Assembly: GCA_041401985.1 (NCBI GenBank)
Contig: JAWKTE010000006.1
Coordinates: 139,875 to 203,874, forward strand
Direction: 5' to 3'
DNA length: 64,000 bases
From: JACKHA01 sp041401985
GTDB lineage: Bacteria; Planctomycetota; Phycisphaerae; Phycisphaerales; UBA1924
The translations under genes and the position numbers were made by a program. The notes under the pieces are model-generated. The model made no database searches, was not told the origin of the DNA, and saw only the letters and a program-made list of their open reading frames with translations. Positions 53,272 to 60,915 of the stretch are shown in pieces. The stretch's first letter is position 1, and every line of letters begins with the position of its first letter.

Positions 53272-54957
53272 TCAATGCCGCGACACCGACAGCAGCCCGA
53301 TCATCCCGCCGACGCCGATCGCCGCGACCCCGCCCCAGAGCAGCCCCAGCCACTCGACCCCGCCGCGGTGCACCATCTCCTTGCCGGTGCTGATCGTCAC
53401 GATCGCGGCAATGGCCGGGAAGAACGCCCAGCAGTAGATCACCAGCGCCTGGGCCCCCTGCAAACGCATCGACGCGATCGAGCCGCCCACCACCATCACC
53501 AGGCACGCCGCGGCCATCGCCATCCGCAAGTGCCGCGTGCCCAGCACCTCGCGGTCCAGTTGCACCAGCCGCCACCGCAGCGCCTCGGTCACGCCCGAGA
53601 GTTCCGGGTCCGCCGGCTTGCGCGACTGCCACTCGTCGGACCGCTCGAGCAGATTGTGGCTGCCCAGGGCCAGGTAGTCGCGCTCCGGGCTCGACGCGAT
53701 CCGCAGCCCCGTCCACCTCGACTCGCTCTGCGTGGCGACCGGGCGCTCGTCGGGCGCCATCGTGCCCAGCCCCATCGGCGCGAAGTCGATCAGCGTCAGG
53801 TCGAGCGAGAGCTCCCGGGCCCGCCAGTTCGGCCCCAGGTTCACCTCGACGAAAGCCCGCCGGGCCTTGTACGTGTCCAGCCTCGCCAGCCCGTCCTCGC
53901 CAACGCGCCGCACGTCGATCACCACGCCCATGGCCGCCTCGTCCGGACGCAGGAAAAACCGGCTGCCCTCGCGCTCGCGCAGCCCGGCGGCCTTGATCAC
54001 CACCGTCTCGCCCTCGCGCTCCAGCCGCACGCTTCCTCCATTGCGCAACTGCTCGGCCAGCGTCTGCAGCACCTCGCGGCTGGCCAGGTGGTACGCCAGA
54101 TCGATCCGGCGCCAGTCGATGAAGTTCATCTGCTCCGGCTCGCCCCGCAGCGCGTCGAGCTCGCCCGTGGTCAGGAACGCCGGGTCGTCGCGGAACGCAT
54201 TGGGCAGGGGGAACGCCCGCGTCTGCGACGCGACGGCCATCTCCGTGCCGTCGCTCGTGAACCCCTGGCCGCTCGAGACCTGGATCAGCACCTGCCCCGG
54301 GATCTCGCCCAGTTCCGGGTCACGCGAGCCGGGCAGGATCCAGACCTGGGCCGAGTCGGCGAAGACCTCCTGGCTCGGGCGGCGCTGGTCGTCCAGCGGC
54401 ATGGCCACCACGCCCGTGAGCCAGAGCCGGGCCGTCGCACCCTCCATCTCCTCGGGGTTCAGCAGCCGCGCCGTCTGGGCCGACAGGATGATCTCCCGGC
54501 GCTCCACCGCCTGGCCCGCCTCGACCTGGTTCACGATCACGCGGGCCAGGTCGTCGGCCACCATCTCCTGCATCGTCCGCACGAAGCGGGGGATGATCTG
54601 GGCGTTCAACCCCCCCAGCACGCCCGCCAGCACCACCCCCGCCGCCAGGGCCGGGGCGATCAGCGTCAGGTGCGAGACACCCCCGGCGTGGGCCGCCAGC
54701 AGCTCCCGGTCCTGCACCATCCGGTGGTACGCCAGCGTCGCCCCGAAGCACGAGGCGAACGGCAGGGCGTAGGTCAGCATCGGGGGCATGGCCCACAGCA
54801 TGAACCGGACCGCATCGACCGGCCCCAGGTCCCCGCTGGCCAGCGGCTTGATCGACAGCGCGAACGCGATCACCGTGACCAGCACCGCCGTGGTCAGCAG
54901 CACCAGCCGCCACAACTCGATCGACATGGACAGCCACAGCGTCCAGGGGAGGCGCAT
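53272..54957 (-). CDS. LptF/LptG-type permease, long form
   Basis: 561 residues; usual family length is 350-390. It opens with SIELWRLVLLTTAVLVTVIAF, then MLTYALPFASCFGATLAYHRM and ELLAAHAGGVSHLTLIAPAL, the helix and coupling segment of the family. Two helices near the end (LRMAMAAACLVMVVGGSIASM, WAFFPAIAAIVTIS) close it. Between lies a periplasmic part of about 330 residues, twice the usual beta-jellyroll, perhaps with a second domain. Start ATG at 54957. It heads the run GT39, PAP2, LptG-like, so the pair may form the heterodimer for outer-membrane glycolipid export. Confidence 0.8.
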   Translation of the reverse strand: MRLPWTLWLSMSIELWRLVLLTTAVLVTVIAFALSIKPLASGDLGPVDAVRFMLWAMPPMLTYALPFASCFGATLAYHRMVQDRELLAAHAGGVSHLTLIAPALAAGVVLAGVLGGLNAQIIPRFVRTMQEMVADDLARVIVNQVEAGQAVERREIILSAQTARLLNPEEMEGATARLWLTGVVAMPLDDQRRPSQEVFADSAQVWILPGSRDPELGEIPGQVLIQVSSGQGFTSDGTEMAVASQTRAFPLPNAFRDDPAFLTTGELDALRGEPEQMNFIDWRRIDLAYHLASREVLQTLAEQLRNGGSVRLEREGETVVIKAAGLREREGSRFFLRPDEAAMGVVIDVRRVGEDGLARLDTYKARRAFVEVNLGPNWRARELSLDLTLIDFAPMGLGTMAPDERPVATQSESRWTGLRIASSPERDYLALGSHNLLERSDEWQSRKPADPELSGVTEALRWRLVQLDREVLGTRHLRMAMAAACLVMVVGGSIASMRLQGAQALVIYCWAFFPAIAAIVTISTGKEMVHRGGVEWLGLLWGGVAAIGVGGMIGLLSVSRH

Positions 54958-55027
54958 CGGGCGATGGTACGCGATGACCGGGGCCCGACCGGGCGTGGCG
55001 AACGAACCGGAACGCGAACGGAAAAGA

Positions 55028-55045
55028 CAACCGCCCGGGCGGTTG
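55028..55045 (-). terminator. Rho-independent terminator after 55102-55725
   Basis: Perfect palindrome CAACCGCCCGGGCGGTTG, followed on the minus strand by TCTTTTCC, 57 bases beyond the stop codon. Confidence 0.65.
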
Positions 55046-55101
55046 CCCGGACGGCTGCGAGACTCAGAGTCGGTTGCCGGCACGCGAGCGTGCCAAGGCC
55101 A

Positions 55102-55725
55102 TTATCGGCGACGGCGCCCGCCGACCAGGCCGCCGAGCCCGATCAGGGCCAGCGAAGCCGGGGCCGGGACGACGTCGGTGCGGAAGTTGACGGTCGAAGC
55201 CGCGGTCAACGCGGTGGAGTTCGACGTCACGTTCCAAGCGGTGGCGCCGAACGTGGTGTTGAACAGGCCGATGGCCAGGTAGTAGGTCTCGCCGCCGTTC
55301 AGGTTGCCGTCGCGACCGTTGGCGGCAACACCGTTGGTGAAGCCGAACGGATCGGCCGGCTGCGTGCGCGGGTCGACGTTGCCGAAGGACAGGGCCGAGC
55401 GGACGCTGTGGCCGTCGTCGTCGTCGCTGGCGAGCAGGTTGCCCAGCGAGTCGTACACGCCGATCTCCGTGTCCGACTGCCCGGTGGCGCCGGTCGAGTG
55501 CAGGTCGATGTCGAAGAACGCGCCGGCCGCGCCGGTGCCGCCGGCCAGGGTGAAGCAGTACCACAGGATGCCGCTGGCCTGGGGCTGGCTGGAGAACGAC
55601 AGGTCCGGGATGTCATAGACCGCCGACGTGTTGGAGACCACGCCGAGGTCGATGCACTGGGGCTGGGCCGAGGCCACGGAGGCCAGGCCGGCCGCGAGGG
55701 CGAGGCAAGCAAGACGGGTGCGCAT
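55102..55725 (-). CDS. Secreted protein with PEP-CTERM-like sorting tail
   Basis: 207 residues. A signal peptide (MRTRLACLALAAGLASVASA) precedes a beta-rich domain with AGAFFDIDLHSTG and DTEIGVYDSLGNLLASDDDDG, the acid-rich pattern of PPC-like sandwich domains. It ends in VVPAPASLALIGLGGLVGGRRRR: V-P-A-P, a hydrophobic helix and an Arg cluster, the form of PEP-CTERM-type sorting signals processed by an exosortase. The exosortase is not in the window. It has its own promoter, a long structured leader and a terminator, so it is a single-gene unit. Function unknown, probably cell surface. Confidence 0.78.
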   Translation of the reverse strand: MRTRLACLALAAGLASVASAQPQCIDLGVVSNTSAVYDIPDLSFSSQPQASGILWYCFTLAGGTGAAGAFFDIDLHSTGATGQSDTEIGVYDSLGNLLASDDDDGHSVRSALSFGNVDPRTQPADPFGFTNGVAANGRDGNLNGGETYYLAIGLFNTTFGATAWNVTSNSTALTAASTVNFRTDVVPAPASLALIGLGGLVGGRRRR

Positions 55726-55874
55726 CTCTATCTCCTATGTCTGTGCGTCCACGCGGACGACACGAAACCAGCACCGCCCGGCTTCGACCGGGCGGAACAG
55801 TCGATCCCACAGGGGTTCGAACGGATCCCCCACACGCGAAATCCCCTTCCCTTCGGGGTTTCTCGCGCTTGGCG

Positions 55875-55903
55875 ATGGTACCACCTTGCGCCAGACGACG
55901 CAA
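55875..55903 (-). promoter_or_regulatory. Promoter of the PEP-CTERM-like gene
   Basis: Minus strand TTGCGT (55898-55903), 17-base spacer, TACCAT (55875-55880). The leader of about 140 bases contains hairpins, for example CCGCCCGG-TCGAAG-CCGGGCGG, before AGGAGA and ATG at 55725. Confidence 0.5.
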
Positions 55904-56021
55904 CGGAGTTTGCCACGAATCCGGAGCGATAGGTGCTCTCAAACCCCTCTATTTGGGGGTCGGCAGCCGAACGACTCACGAGCCCAAGTCCGAGAACACC
56001 TGGTCGCCAACTGCCCCGCCC

Positions 56022-56181
56022 CAAAAAGGCCGAAACCCGGCCCACCCACAGGCCGGGTTCCTTCCTTCTCTCTCTCACTCGTCCGTTCGACCCATCGGGC
56101 GAGCCGCGGCTTGCGGGTTCGCGTCGGAGGGCCGTTGCTCTCGGGGTTCCCTCGCGGGTCCAAGCAAGGCGTCGAGTGATC
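56022..56181 (-). ncRNA. Probable rod-shaped small RNA
   Basis: A stretch without protein genes has, on the minus strand, a promoter, about 160 bases with nested complementary segments, and a terminator. Paired segments: 56173-56179 with 56075-56081 (CGAGTGA/TCACTCG on the plus strand, 7 of 7), 56156-56163 with 56086-56093 (8 with one mismatch), 56151-56155 with 56099-56103 (5 of 5). Unpaired bulges sit between them, so the fold is a long rod. The end is AACCCGGCC/GGCCGGGTT (56034-56059) followed by TTTTT on the minus strand. A rod with a central bulge recalls 6S RNA, but I see no decisive sequence match. Confidence 0.5.
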
Positions 56182-56187
56182 CACCCC

Positions 56188-56216
56188 ACCGTACTCGTAC
56201 CTCAAAAACCCGTCAA
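56188..56216 (-). promoter_or_regulatory. Promoter of the probable small RNA
   Basis: Minus strand TTGACG (56211-56216, 5 of 6), 17-base spacer, TACGGT (56188-56193, 3 of 6 but with the strong TA start). Transcription would begin near 56181, just before the closing stem of the rod. Confidence 0.5.
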
Positions 56217-56379
56217 GGGGTTTGGCGCGGGTCGGCGCGATCGGCGGGCGGTTCGAGCGAGATTCTCCCGAAACAGGGTGCAGGTCTGCCTCAGTTTCCC
56301 ATGGGTTCCCTTGGGGTTTAAGGTTGATCGACCGCCCGCGCGAACCGGGAGCGAACGGGCACCGGAATAGAATGTCCGG

Positions 56380-58212
56380 ATGCCCCCCCTCCTGCGCTGG
56401 ATGCTGTCGTTCGGCCCGACGAACCCGATCGCGGTGCGTCTGGTCCAGAACGGCTCGCGCCGGGTGCGCCACCTGACCATCCGCGCCGCGTACCTGGGCG
56501 CGCTGGTCGTCGTGCTGCTGTGGGCGTTGCTCGTGAAGGTCCAGGACGGGACGGCCGACTACCGGGCCCTGGCCCTGGCGGGGGCGTCGTCGTTCGAGAT
56601 CATCGCGTACCTGCAGATCGGCCTCATCTGCATCATCACGCCGGTGTTCATGGCCGGGGCGATCTCGCAGGAGGCCAACCCAGCGACGTGGGACATCCTG
56701 CTGTCGACGCCGTTGAGTTCCGGGCAGATCGTGCTGGGCAACCTTTCGGGGCGGCTGTTCTTCGTGCTGGCGCTGCTTGTCTCGGGCTTGCCGCTGTTCG
56801 CGCTCACGCAGTACTTCGGCGGCGTGCCGGGGCGGTCGATCTTTGCGTCGTACGCCATCGCGGCGTGCGCGGCGTTGCTGGTGGGCTCCATCGCGATCGC
56901 GCTGTCCGTGTCGCGCCTGGTCGGGCGTCGGGCCGTGTTCGCGTTCTACGTCTCGGTCGTATCGTACCTAGCGGTGACGTGGGCGGTGGACGTGCAACTC
57001 CGCCAGCCGCTGGGCGGCGGGGTCGAGAGCACGACCTGGGTCACGGGCCTGAACCCGTTCCTGGCGATGTACGCCCTGCTGGACCCGTCGAACTACGTCA
57101 GGTGGCCCGAGGGCAGCGCGTGGATGCTGCGCCAGCCGGTGACGGTCTGGTGCGTCGGCTCGGGGCTGCTGTCGCTGGCGATGGTGGTCGCGGCGGTCAT
57201 CACGGTGCGGCTTGGCGGGCTGACGGCGTTGGCCCGGGGCTCGGCGGCGGTGCCGTGGTACCGGCGCATGTTCGGGCTGGGCGCCAAGGGCGCCGAGCAC
57301 CGCCCGCCGCGATCGGTGTGGCAGAACCCGATCGCGTGGCGCGAGGCCGCGGCCCGGAACAGCACGCTGGGCAAGATCCTGGCCCGCTGGGCGTTCGTGG
57401 CGTCGGGCGCAGCGTTCGGCGTCGGGCTGATCTGGTGGTTCCACACGGACGCGACCGCGACGATCCCGGCGTTCCGCTCGATCCTGCTGGCGACGGTCTG
57501 GGGCGAACTCGCCGTGATCACGCTGGTGGCGATCAACATGTCGGCGACCGCGGTGTCGCGTGAGCGCGAGGACGGCACGCTGGACCTGCTGCTCACGACG
57601 CCGATCACGCCAGGGGCGTACCTGTTCGGCAAACTGCGGGGGCTGATCGCGTACCTGGTGCCGCTGCTGCTGGTGCCGCTGGGGACGCTGGCGCTCGCGT
57701 CGATCTATGTGGCGTTCAACGGGTTCGGGCGGGCGGGCGGCTTGTGGCAGCGTGTGGGGCCTGGCATCGACGTGCCGATGGTCACGCCCGAGGCCGGGCT
57801 GGTCGCGCCGGTCATCGTGTTCCCGTTCATCGCGTTCTGCTGCATGGTCGGCCTGTACTGGTCGCTCAAGAGCAAGGGGACGCTCGGCTCGGTGATCGGG
57901 GCGGTGGGCGTCGCCGGCGTGGTCGGCGGGATCGTCGGGCTGTGCGGCTGGCGGTCCGGGGCCGACATGGAGACGCTCGGGCCGGTGCTCGCCGGCCTGA
58001 GCCCCGCGACGGCGGTCTACGGCCTGATCGACCCGTACACCGCGCTGGGCGCGACGGTGATCGGCAACAGCGAGACCGCGCAGGCCCGCGTCGCCCTTGG
58101 CGTCGGCACGGCGATCGGGGCCGGCGTGTTCATTGGCGTGGTCTATGGCCTGCAGGCGTCGATGGTCCGCGGGTTCGATATGACCGTGCGGAGGCTGGCG
58201 GGCACGAGGTAG
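56380..58212 (+). CDS. ABC-2-type transporter permease
   Basis: 610 residues with about twelve membrane helices in two halves. The first half has the ABC-2 pattern SFEIIAYLQIGLICIITPVFMAG then AISQEANPATWDILLSTPLSSGQIVLGNLSGRL; the second repeats it with VAINMSATAVSREREDGTLDLLLTTPITPGAYLFGKL. So two permease units appear fused or duplicated. Such permeases work with a separate ATPase, which is not in the window. The linker PRSVWQNPIAWREAAARN between halves is common in planctomycete members. Substrate unknown. A large inverted repeat follows the stop codon. Confidence 0.82.
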   Translation: MPPLLRWMLSFGPTNPIAVRLVQNGSRRVRHLTIRAAYLGALVVVLLWALLVKVQDGTADYRALALAGASSFEIIAYLQIGLICIITPVFMAGAISQEANPATWDILLSTPLSSGQIVLGNLSGRLFFVLALLVSGLPLFALTQYFGGVPGRSIFASYAIAACAALLVGSIAIALSVSRLVGRRAVFAFYVSVVSYLAVTWAVDVQLRQPLGGGVESTTWVTGLNPFLAMYALLDPSNYVRWPEGSAWMLRQPVTVWCVGSGLLSLAMVVAAVITVRLGGLTALARGSAAVPWYRRMFGLGAKGAEHRPPRSVWQNPIAWREAAARNSTLGKILARWAFVASGAAFGVGLIWWFHTDATATIPAFRSILLATVWGELAVITLVAINMSATAVSREREDGTLDLLLTTPITPGAYLFGKLRGLIAYLVPLLLVPLGTLALASIYVAFNGFGRAGGLWQRVGPGIDVPMVTPEAGLVAPVIVFPFIAFCCMVGLYWSLKSKGTLGSVIGAVGVAGVVGGIVGLCGWRSGADMETLGPVLAGLSPATAVYGLIDPYTALGATVIGNSETAQARVALGVGTAIGAGVFIGVVYGLQASMVRGFDMTVRRLAGTR

Positions 58213-58254
58213 CGGACGCGCGGGCTTTCGGCGGACGACCGCCACACTGGCCTT

Positions 58255-58357
58255 CTGGGGTTGCGGGCGTTCCGCCCGCCTCCGGCGGGATCTGCTCGAT
58301 CCATCCGCATCTCCAGGAACAAGGGATCCCGAGCGGGCGGAACGCCCGCAACCCCAG
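58255..58357. repeat. Perfect 25-bp inverted repeat, arms also palindromic
   Basis: 58255-58279 and 58333-58357 are exact reverse complements (CTGGGGTTGCGGGCG...). Inside each arm GCGGGCG-TTC-CGCCCGC is a hairpin. The loop has a further CGGGATC/GATCCCG pair. It occupies the gap between the ABC permease and the HAD gene. Confidence 0.85.
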
Positions 58358-58392
58358 CGGAGGGCCCCCCGCCGGTCGGGTATGCTGCTCCC

Positions 58393-59208
58393 ATGTCCAA
58401 CCCGGCCAAACTCTTCAAGGGCGTCGAGGCGCTGACCTTCGACTGCTACGGCACGCTCATCGACTGGGAGACCGGCCTCCGCCGGGCGTTGCGGAAGTCG
58501 CTGGGAGCCAACGCCGCGCGCGTGCCGGACGAGGCGCTGCTGAACCAGTTCGCCGCCCACGAGTCACGCCTCGAAGCCGGCGCCAAGGGCGAGGCGTTCG
58601 TGGCCTACAGAGAGGTGCTGTGGGCGGTGCTGGCGGCGATGGCGACCACGTTCAACGCCCGGGTTCGCGACCCTGATGCGCTGGGCGCGTCCATCCGCGA
58701 CTGGCCCGCGTTCCCGGACACATCAGCGGCGCTGCGCCGGCTCAAGTCGCGCTTCCGCCTCTGCGTCGTGAGCAACATCGACGACGACCTGTTCGAGATG
58801 TCGCGCCCGAAACTGGGCGTGGAGTGGGACGGGATCGTGACGGCCCAGCAGGTGCGGTCGTACAAGCCGCGGAAGGCCCACTTCAAGGAGGCGCTGGCGC
58901 GCCTGGGGCTGCCCGCGTCGAAGGTGGTGCACGTGGCCCAGAGCCTGCACCACGACATCGCCCCGGCCTCGGAACTCGGGCTCAAGACCGTGTGGGTGAA
59001 CCGCCAGGCCGGGCGCCCCGGCGCGACGCCGGCGAGCCGGGCGAAGCCGGACGTGGAAGTGCCGGACATGGCAACGCTGGCGGAGATCGCGGCTCCCGAA
59101 GCGGGTGAGAAGCCCGGTGTGATCGAGAAGGCCGGGGCGACTCGCGGCTCGGCGACAGGCGACATGCAGGCCAAGCCGGCGATCGAGGCCGCGCCGGCGA
59201 TCCGTTAG
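58393..59208 (+). CDS. HAD-superfamily hydrolase (haloacid dehalogenase-like)
   Basis: 271 residues. Motif I LTFDCYGTLIDWETG (nucleophile Asp), motif II VVSNIDDDLFEM, motif III Lys in VRSYKPRKAHFKEAL, motif IV HVAQSLHHDIAPASELGLKTVWVNR. This set is like type II 2-haloacid dehalogenases and related phosphatases. About 45 residues at the end (after MATLAEIA) are an unconserved Ala/Glu/Gly tail. ATG at 58393 marks the start of similarity; the longer frame upstream passes through the inverted repeat. Substrate not assignable. Confidence 0.85.
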   Translation: MSNPAKLFKGVEALTFDCYGTLIDWETGLRRALRKSLGANAARVPDEALLNQFAAHESRLEAGAKGEAFVAYREVLWAVLAAMATTFNARVRDPDALGASIRDWPAFPDTSAALRRLKSRFRLCVVSNIDDDLFEMSRPKLGVEWDGIVTAQQVRSYKPRKAHFKEALARLGLPASKVVHVAQSLHHDIAPASELGLKTVWVNRQAGRPGATPASRAKPDVEVPDMATLAEIAAPEAGEKPGVIEKAGATRGSATGDMQAKPAIEAAPAIR

Positions 59209-59219
59209 ACTGCCGCGGC

Positions 59220-59780
59220 ATGGCACGCAGCGCAACGCGATTCGTGGGCCTCATCCTCCCGCTTCTGGCGACGGGAGCCGCCCTGCTCGGCGGGTGCCAG
59301 TCCGGCCCGGACTCGGGCCTGCCGCTGGTGTCGTCGTCGGCCCCGATGCCGTTCGCGCCGGTGCGGATGCAGGTCCACCCTCTGACGCATCTGGACGTGG
59401 ACACCCAGGGCACGGTCCGCCTGATCTGCCACGTCGAACTCAAGGACCGGTGGGGCGACACCACCAAGGCCCGCGGCCTGCTGCGCCTCGAGCTCTACCG
59501 CCCGATCGAGACCACCCGCCCGGACCTGCTCACCCAGGAACTCTCGTGGCAACTGGACCTGCGGGACCTGGACCTGAACGCGGCCCTGTTCGACCCCGCC
59601 ACGCGGACCTATCGCCTGCAACTGGGCGGGCTGCCCAACTGGGCCGAGGCGATGGCGCGGCGGCGGGCCAGCGGCGACCCGGCGGCCCGGGAGCGGCTGC
59701 TGATCCGTGCGGTGCTGGACACGCAGGGGCCGGACGCGCGGCCGCAGGTGCTGAGGGATGAGAGGCAGATTGAGGGTTGA
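59220..59780 (+). CDS. Lipoprotein of unknown function
   Basis: 186 residues. The signal peptide ends in a lipobox (ALLGGC at about 21-26), so the protein is probably lipid-anchored. The remaining part is a beta-rich domain (VRLICHVELKDRWGDTTKARGLLRLELY, then LSWQLDLRDLDLNAALFDPATRTYRLQLGGLP) that I cannot assign to a family. Eleven bases follow the HAD stop, which suggests co-transcription. It ends close to the rplU end, in opposite direction, with a GA-rich repeat between. Confidence 0.6.
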   Translation: MARSATRFVGLILPLLATGAALLGGCQSGPDSGLPLVSSSAPMPFAPVRMQVHPLTHLDVDTQGTVRLICHVELKDRWGDTTKARGLLRLELYRPIETTRPDLLTQELSWQLDLRDLDLNAALFDPATRTYRLQLGGLPNWAEAMARRRASGDPAARERLLIRAVLDTQGPDARPQVLRDERQIEG

Positions 59781-59910
59781 GGTGGGAAGAGACGGAGAGA
59801 GTGAGAGACGAAGAGACGGAGTGCAGCAGCGGCGTACCCGCCGCGTGCCAAGACCCGTCTCGATCACTCTGCCCCTGTGACCCTCGGCCCCTTCGCCCCT
59901 TCTCGGGCGC
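59781..59910. repeat. GA-rich repeat between lipoprotein gene and rplU
   Basis: GAGACGGAGAGAGTGAGAGACGAAG units on the left and CGATCACTCTGCCCCTG...CCCCTTCGCCCCTTCT on the right, partly complementary; same families as at 47.4 and 49.5 kb. Confidence 0.55.
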
Positions 59911-60237
59911 TCAGGCCTTGATGCCGGTGATCTTCACCTGCGTGTAGCGCTGGCGGTGGCCCTGCTTGACGCGGTAGGTCTTCTTCGGGCGGTGCTTGTA
60001 GATCACGATCTTGTCGCCCTTGACCACGGGCTCGACGATCTCGGCGGTGACGCTGGCGCCCTTGACGTAGGGGGTGCCGAACGTGGCCTTGCCGCCGGGC
60101 TCGCCGACGAGCAGGACACGGTCGAAGGTGATCGACGAGCCGGCCTTGGCCTGGCCCTGCTCCAGCAGGTCGATGTAGATGCTGTCGCCCTGGGCGACGC
60201 GGCGCTGGCTGCCGGATTCCTCGATGATGGCGTACAT
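59911..60237 (-). CDS. rplU: 50S ribosomal protein L21
   Basis: 108 residues, full length. MYAIIEESGSQRRVAQGDSIYID is the L21 start (usually YAIIETGGKQYKV), with ITFDRVLLVG, GTPYVKGASVTAEI and KIVIYKHRPKKTYRVKQGHRQRYTQVKI, the most conserved part that binds 23S rRNA. In most bacteria rplU is followed at once by rpmA (L27); here a GA-rich repeat and a converging lipoprotein gene follow, so L27 is elsewhere. ATG at 60237. The frame continues upstream without meaning. Confidence 0.95.
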   Translation of the reverse strand: MYAIIEESGSQRRVAQGDSIYIDLLEQGQAKAGSSITFDRVLLVGEPGGKATFGTPYVKGASVTAEIVEPVVKGDKIVIYKHRPKKTYRVKQGHRQRYTQVKITGIKA

Positions 60238-60360
60238 GGTCGTCCTTCGCGTGGGCTGGCCCGGGGAGGGCAAGCCGCGGCCGCGCCGGAGTTCGGGGCG
60301 GGTCTGGACCCGTCTTGAACCCGTCCGGCGGCGGGTCGAGATGGTAGGGCGGTCGGGGGT

Positions 60361-60418
60361 GGAGGGCGAGGGGGGCTGAGGGAGAAGGGACAAGAGAGAG
60401 CAGAGAAGAGAGAGGGCG
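60361..60418. repeat. GA-rich tract upstream of rplU
   Basis: GAGGGAGAAGGGACAAGAGAG-type units without a gene. The gene-free stretch 60238-60554 holds this tract and the inverted repeat at 60426-60545, and probably the rplU promoter, which I cannot place. Confidence 0.5.
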
Positions 60419-60425
60419 TGACGGA

Positions 60426-60545
60426 CGCCGGACCTGAGGAGGCTCTGCGACGAAGGTCCAGGTCGAGCGACCGTGCGGCGCAACACCCCAGGCCTCGGGG
60501 CGTGCCCGTTGCGACCCGGACCTTCGCGGAGCCTCAGGTCCGGCG
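60426..60545. repeat. Inverted repeat (CGCCGGACCTGAGG family)
   Basis: Left arm 60426-60459 (CGCCGGACCTGAGGAGGCTC...GAAGGTCC) and right arm 60518-60545, its reverse complement with a six-base gap in all. The right arm ends ten bases from the stop of the BFD-like gene, so it may also serve to end that transcript. Confidence 0.75.
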
Positions 60546-60554
60546 GCTGGTGCG

Positions 60555-60818
60555 TCAGGGTCTGGCGCTCGGGATCGGGCGGGCGTCGGGGTCGGGCTCG
60601 GGCTGGTCGAGGGCGAGGCGCTGGATCTGGGCAGGGGTCAGGACGGGGAAGATGGTCTGGCCGGTACGGAGCATGAGCAGGACGTAGGGGCGGCACGTGG
60701 CGCAGCCGGTGCAGCAGCCGGTTCGCCGCGAGAGGCCGTCGAGGCCATCGCCGGTCGCGTCCGCCAGGGCGCGGAGTTCGGCGAAGGTGACGTCGTGGCA
60801 GATGCAGCGAGTGACCAT
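60555..60818 (-). CDS. BFD-like [2Fe-2S]-binding protein
   Basis: 87 residues. TRCICHDVTFAELRALA with a Cys-x-Cys, then RRTGCCTGCATCRPYVLLML with Cys-x-x-Cys, is the pattern of bacterioferritin-associated ferredoxin-like domains, which bind a 2Fe-2S cluster. The true Bfd is about 65 residues; here a Pro/Asp-rich tail of about 25 residues follows. Possible roles are iron release from a ferritin or electron transfer in a larger enzyme; no bacterioferritin is near. ATG at 60818. Confidence 0.75.
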   Translation of the reverse strand: MVTRCICHDVTFAELRALADATGDGLDGLSRRTGCCTGCATCRPYVLLMLRTGQTIFPVLTPAQIQRLALDQPEPDPDARPIPSARP

Positions 60819-60825
60819 GCGGGGG

Positions 60826-60905
60826 AGCGACGGAGTGGGTGAGCGACGGAGCGACGAAGGGGGAGGCGGGAAGAGAGCGGAGACGAGAGAGAAGAGAACT
60901 GGAAA
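60826..60905. repeat. CGACGGAG/GA-rich repeat
   Basis: GAGCGACGGAGTGGGTGAGCGACGGAGCGACGAAGGG-type units followed by GAGAGCGGAGACGAGAGAG: an intergenic relative of the in-frame copies in smc and dnaE. Confidence 0.7.
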
Positions 60906-60915
60906 CGGGAGCGGG

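Noticed and set aside
52325..53437. 370-residue plus-strand frame opposite the GT39 gene
   Set aside because: Extremely Arg/Pro/Gln-rich and antisense to membrane helices of the real gene.
55795..55830. GGTTCGAA motif like a tRNA T-loop
   Set aside because: The flanking bases do not give a 5-bp T stem with a 7-base loop, and no anticodon arm or acceptor stem can be formed around it.
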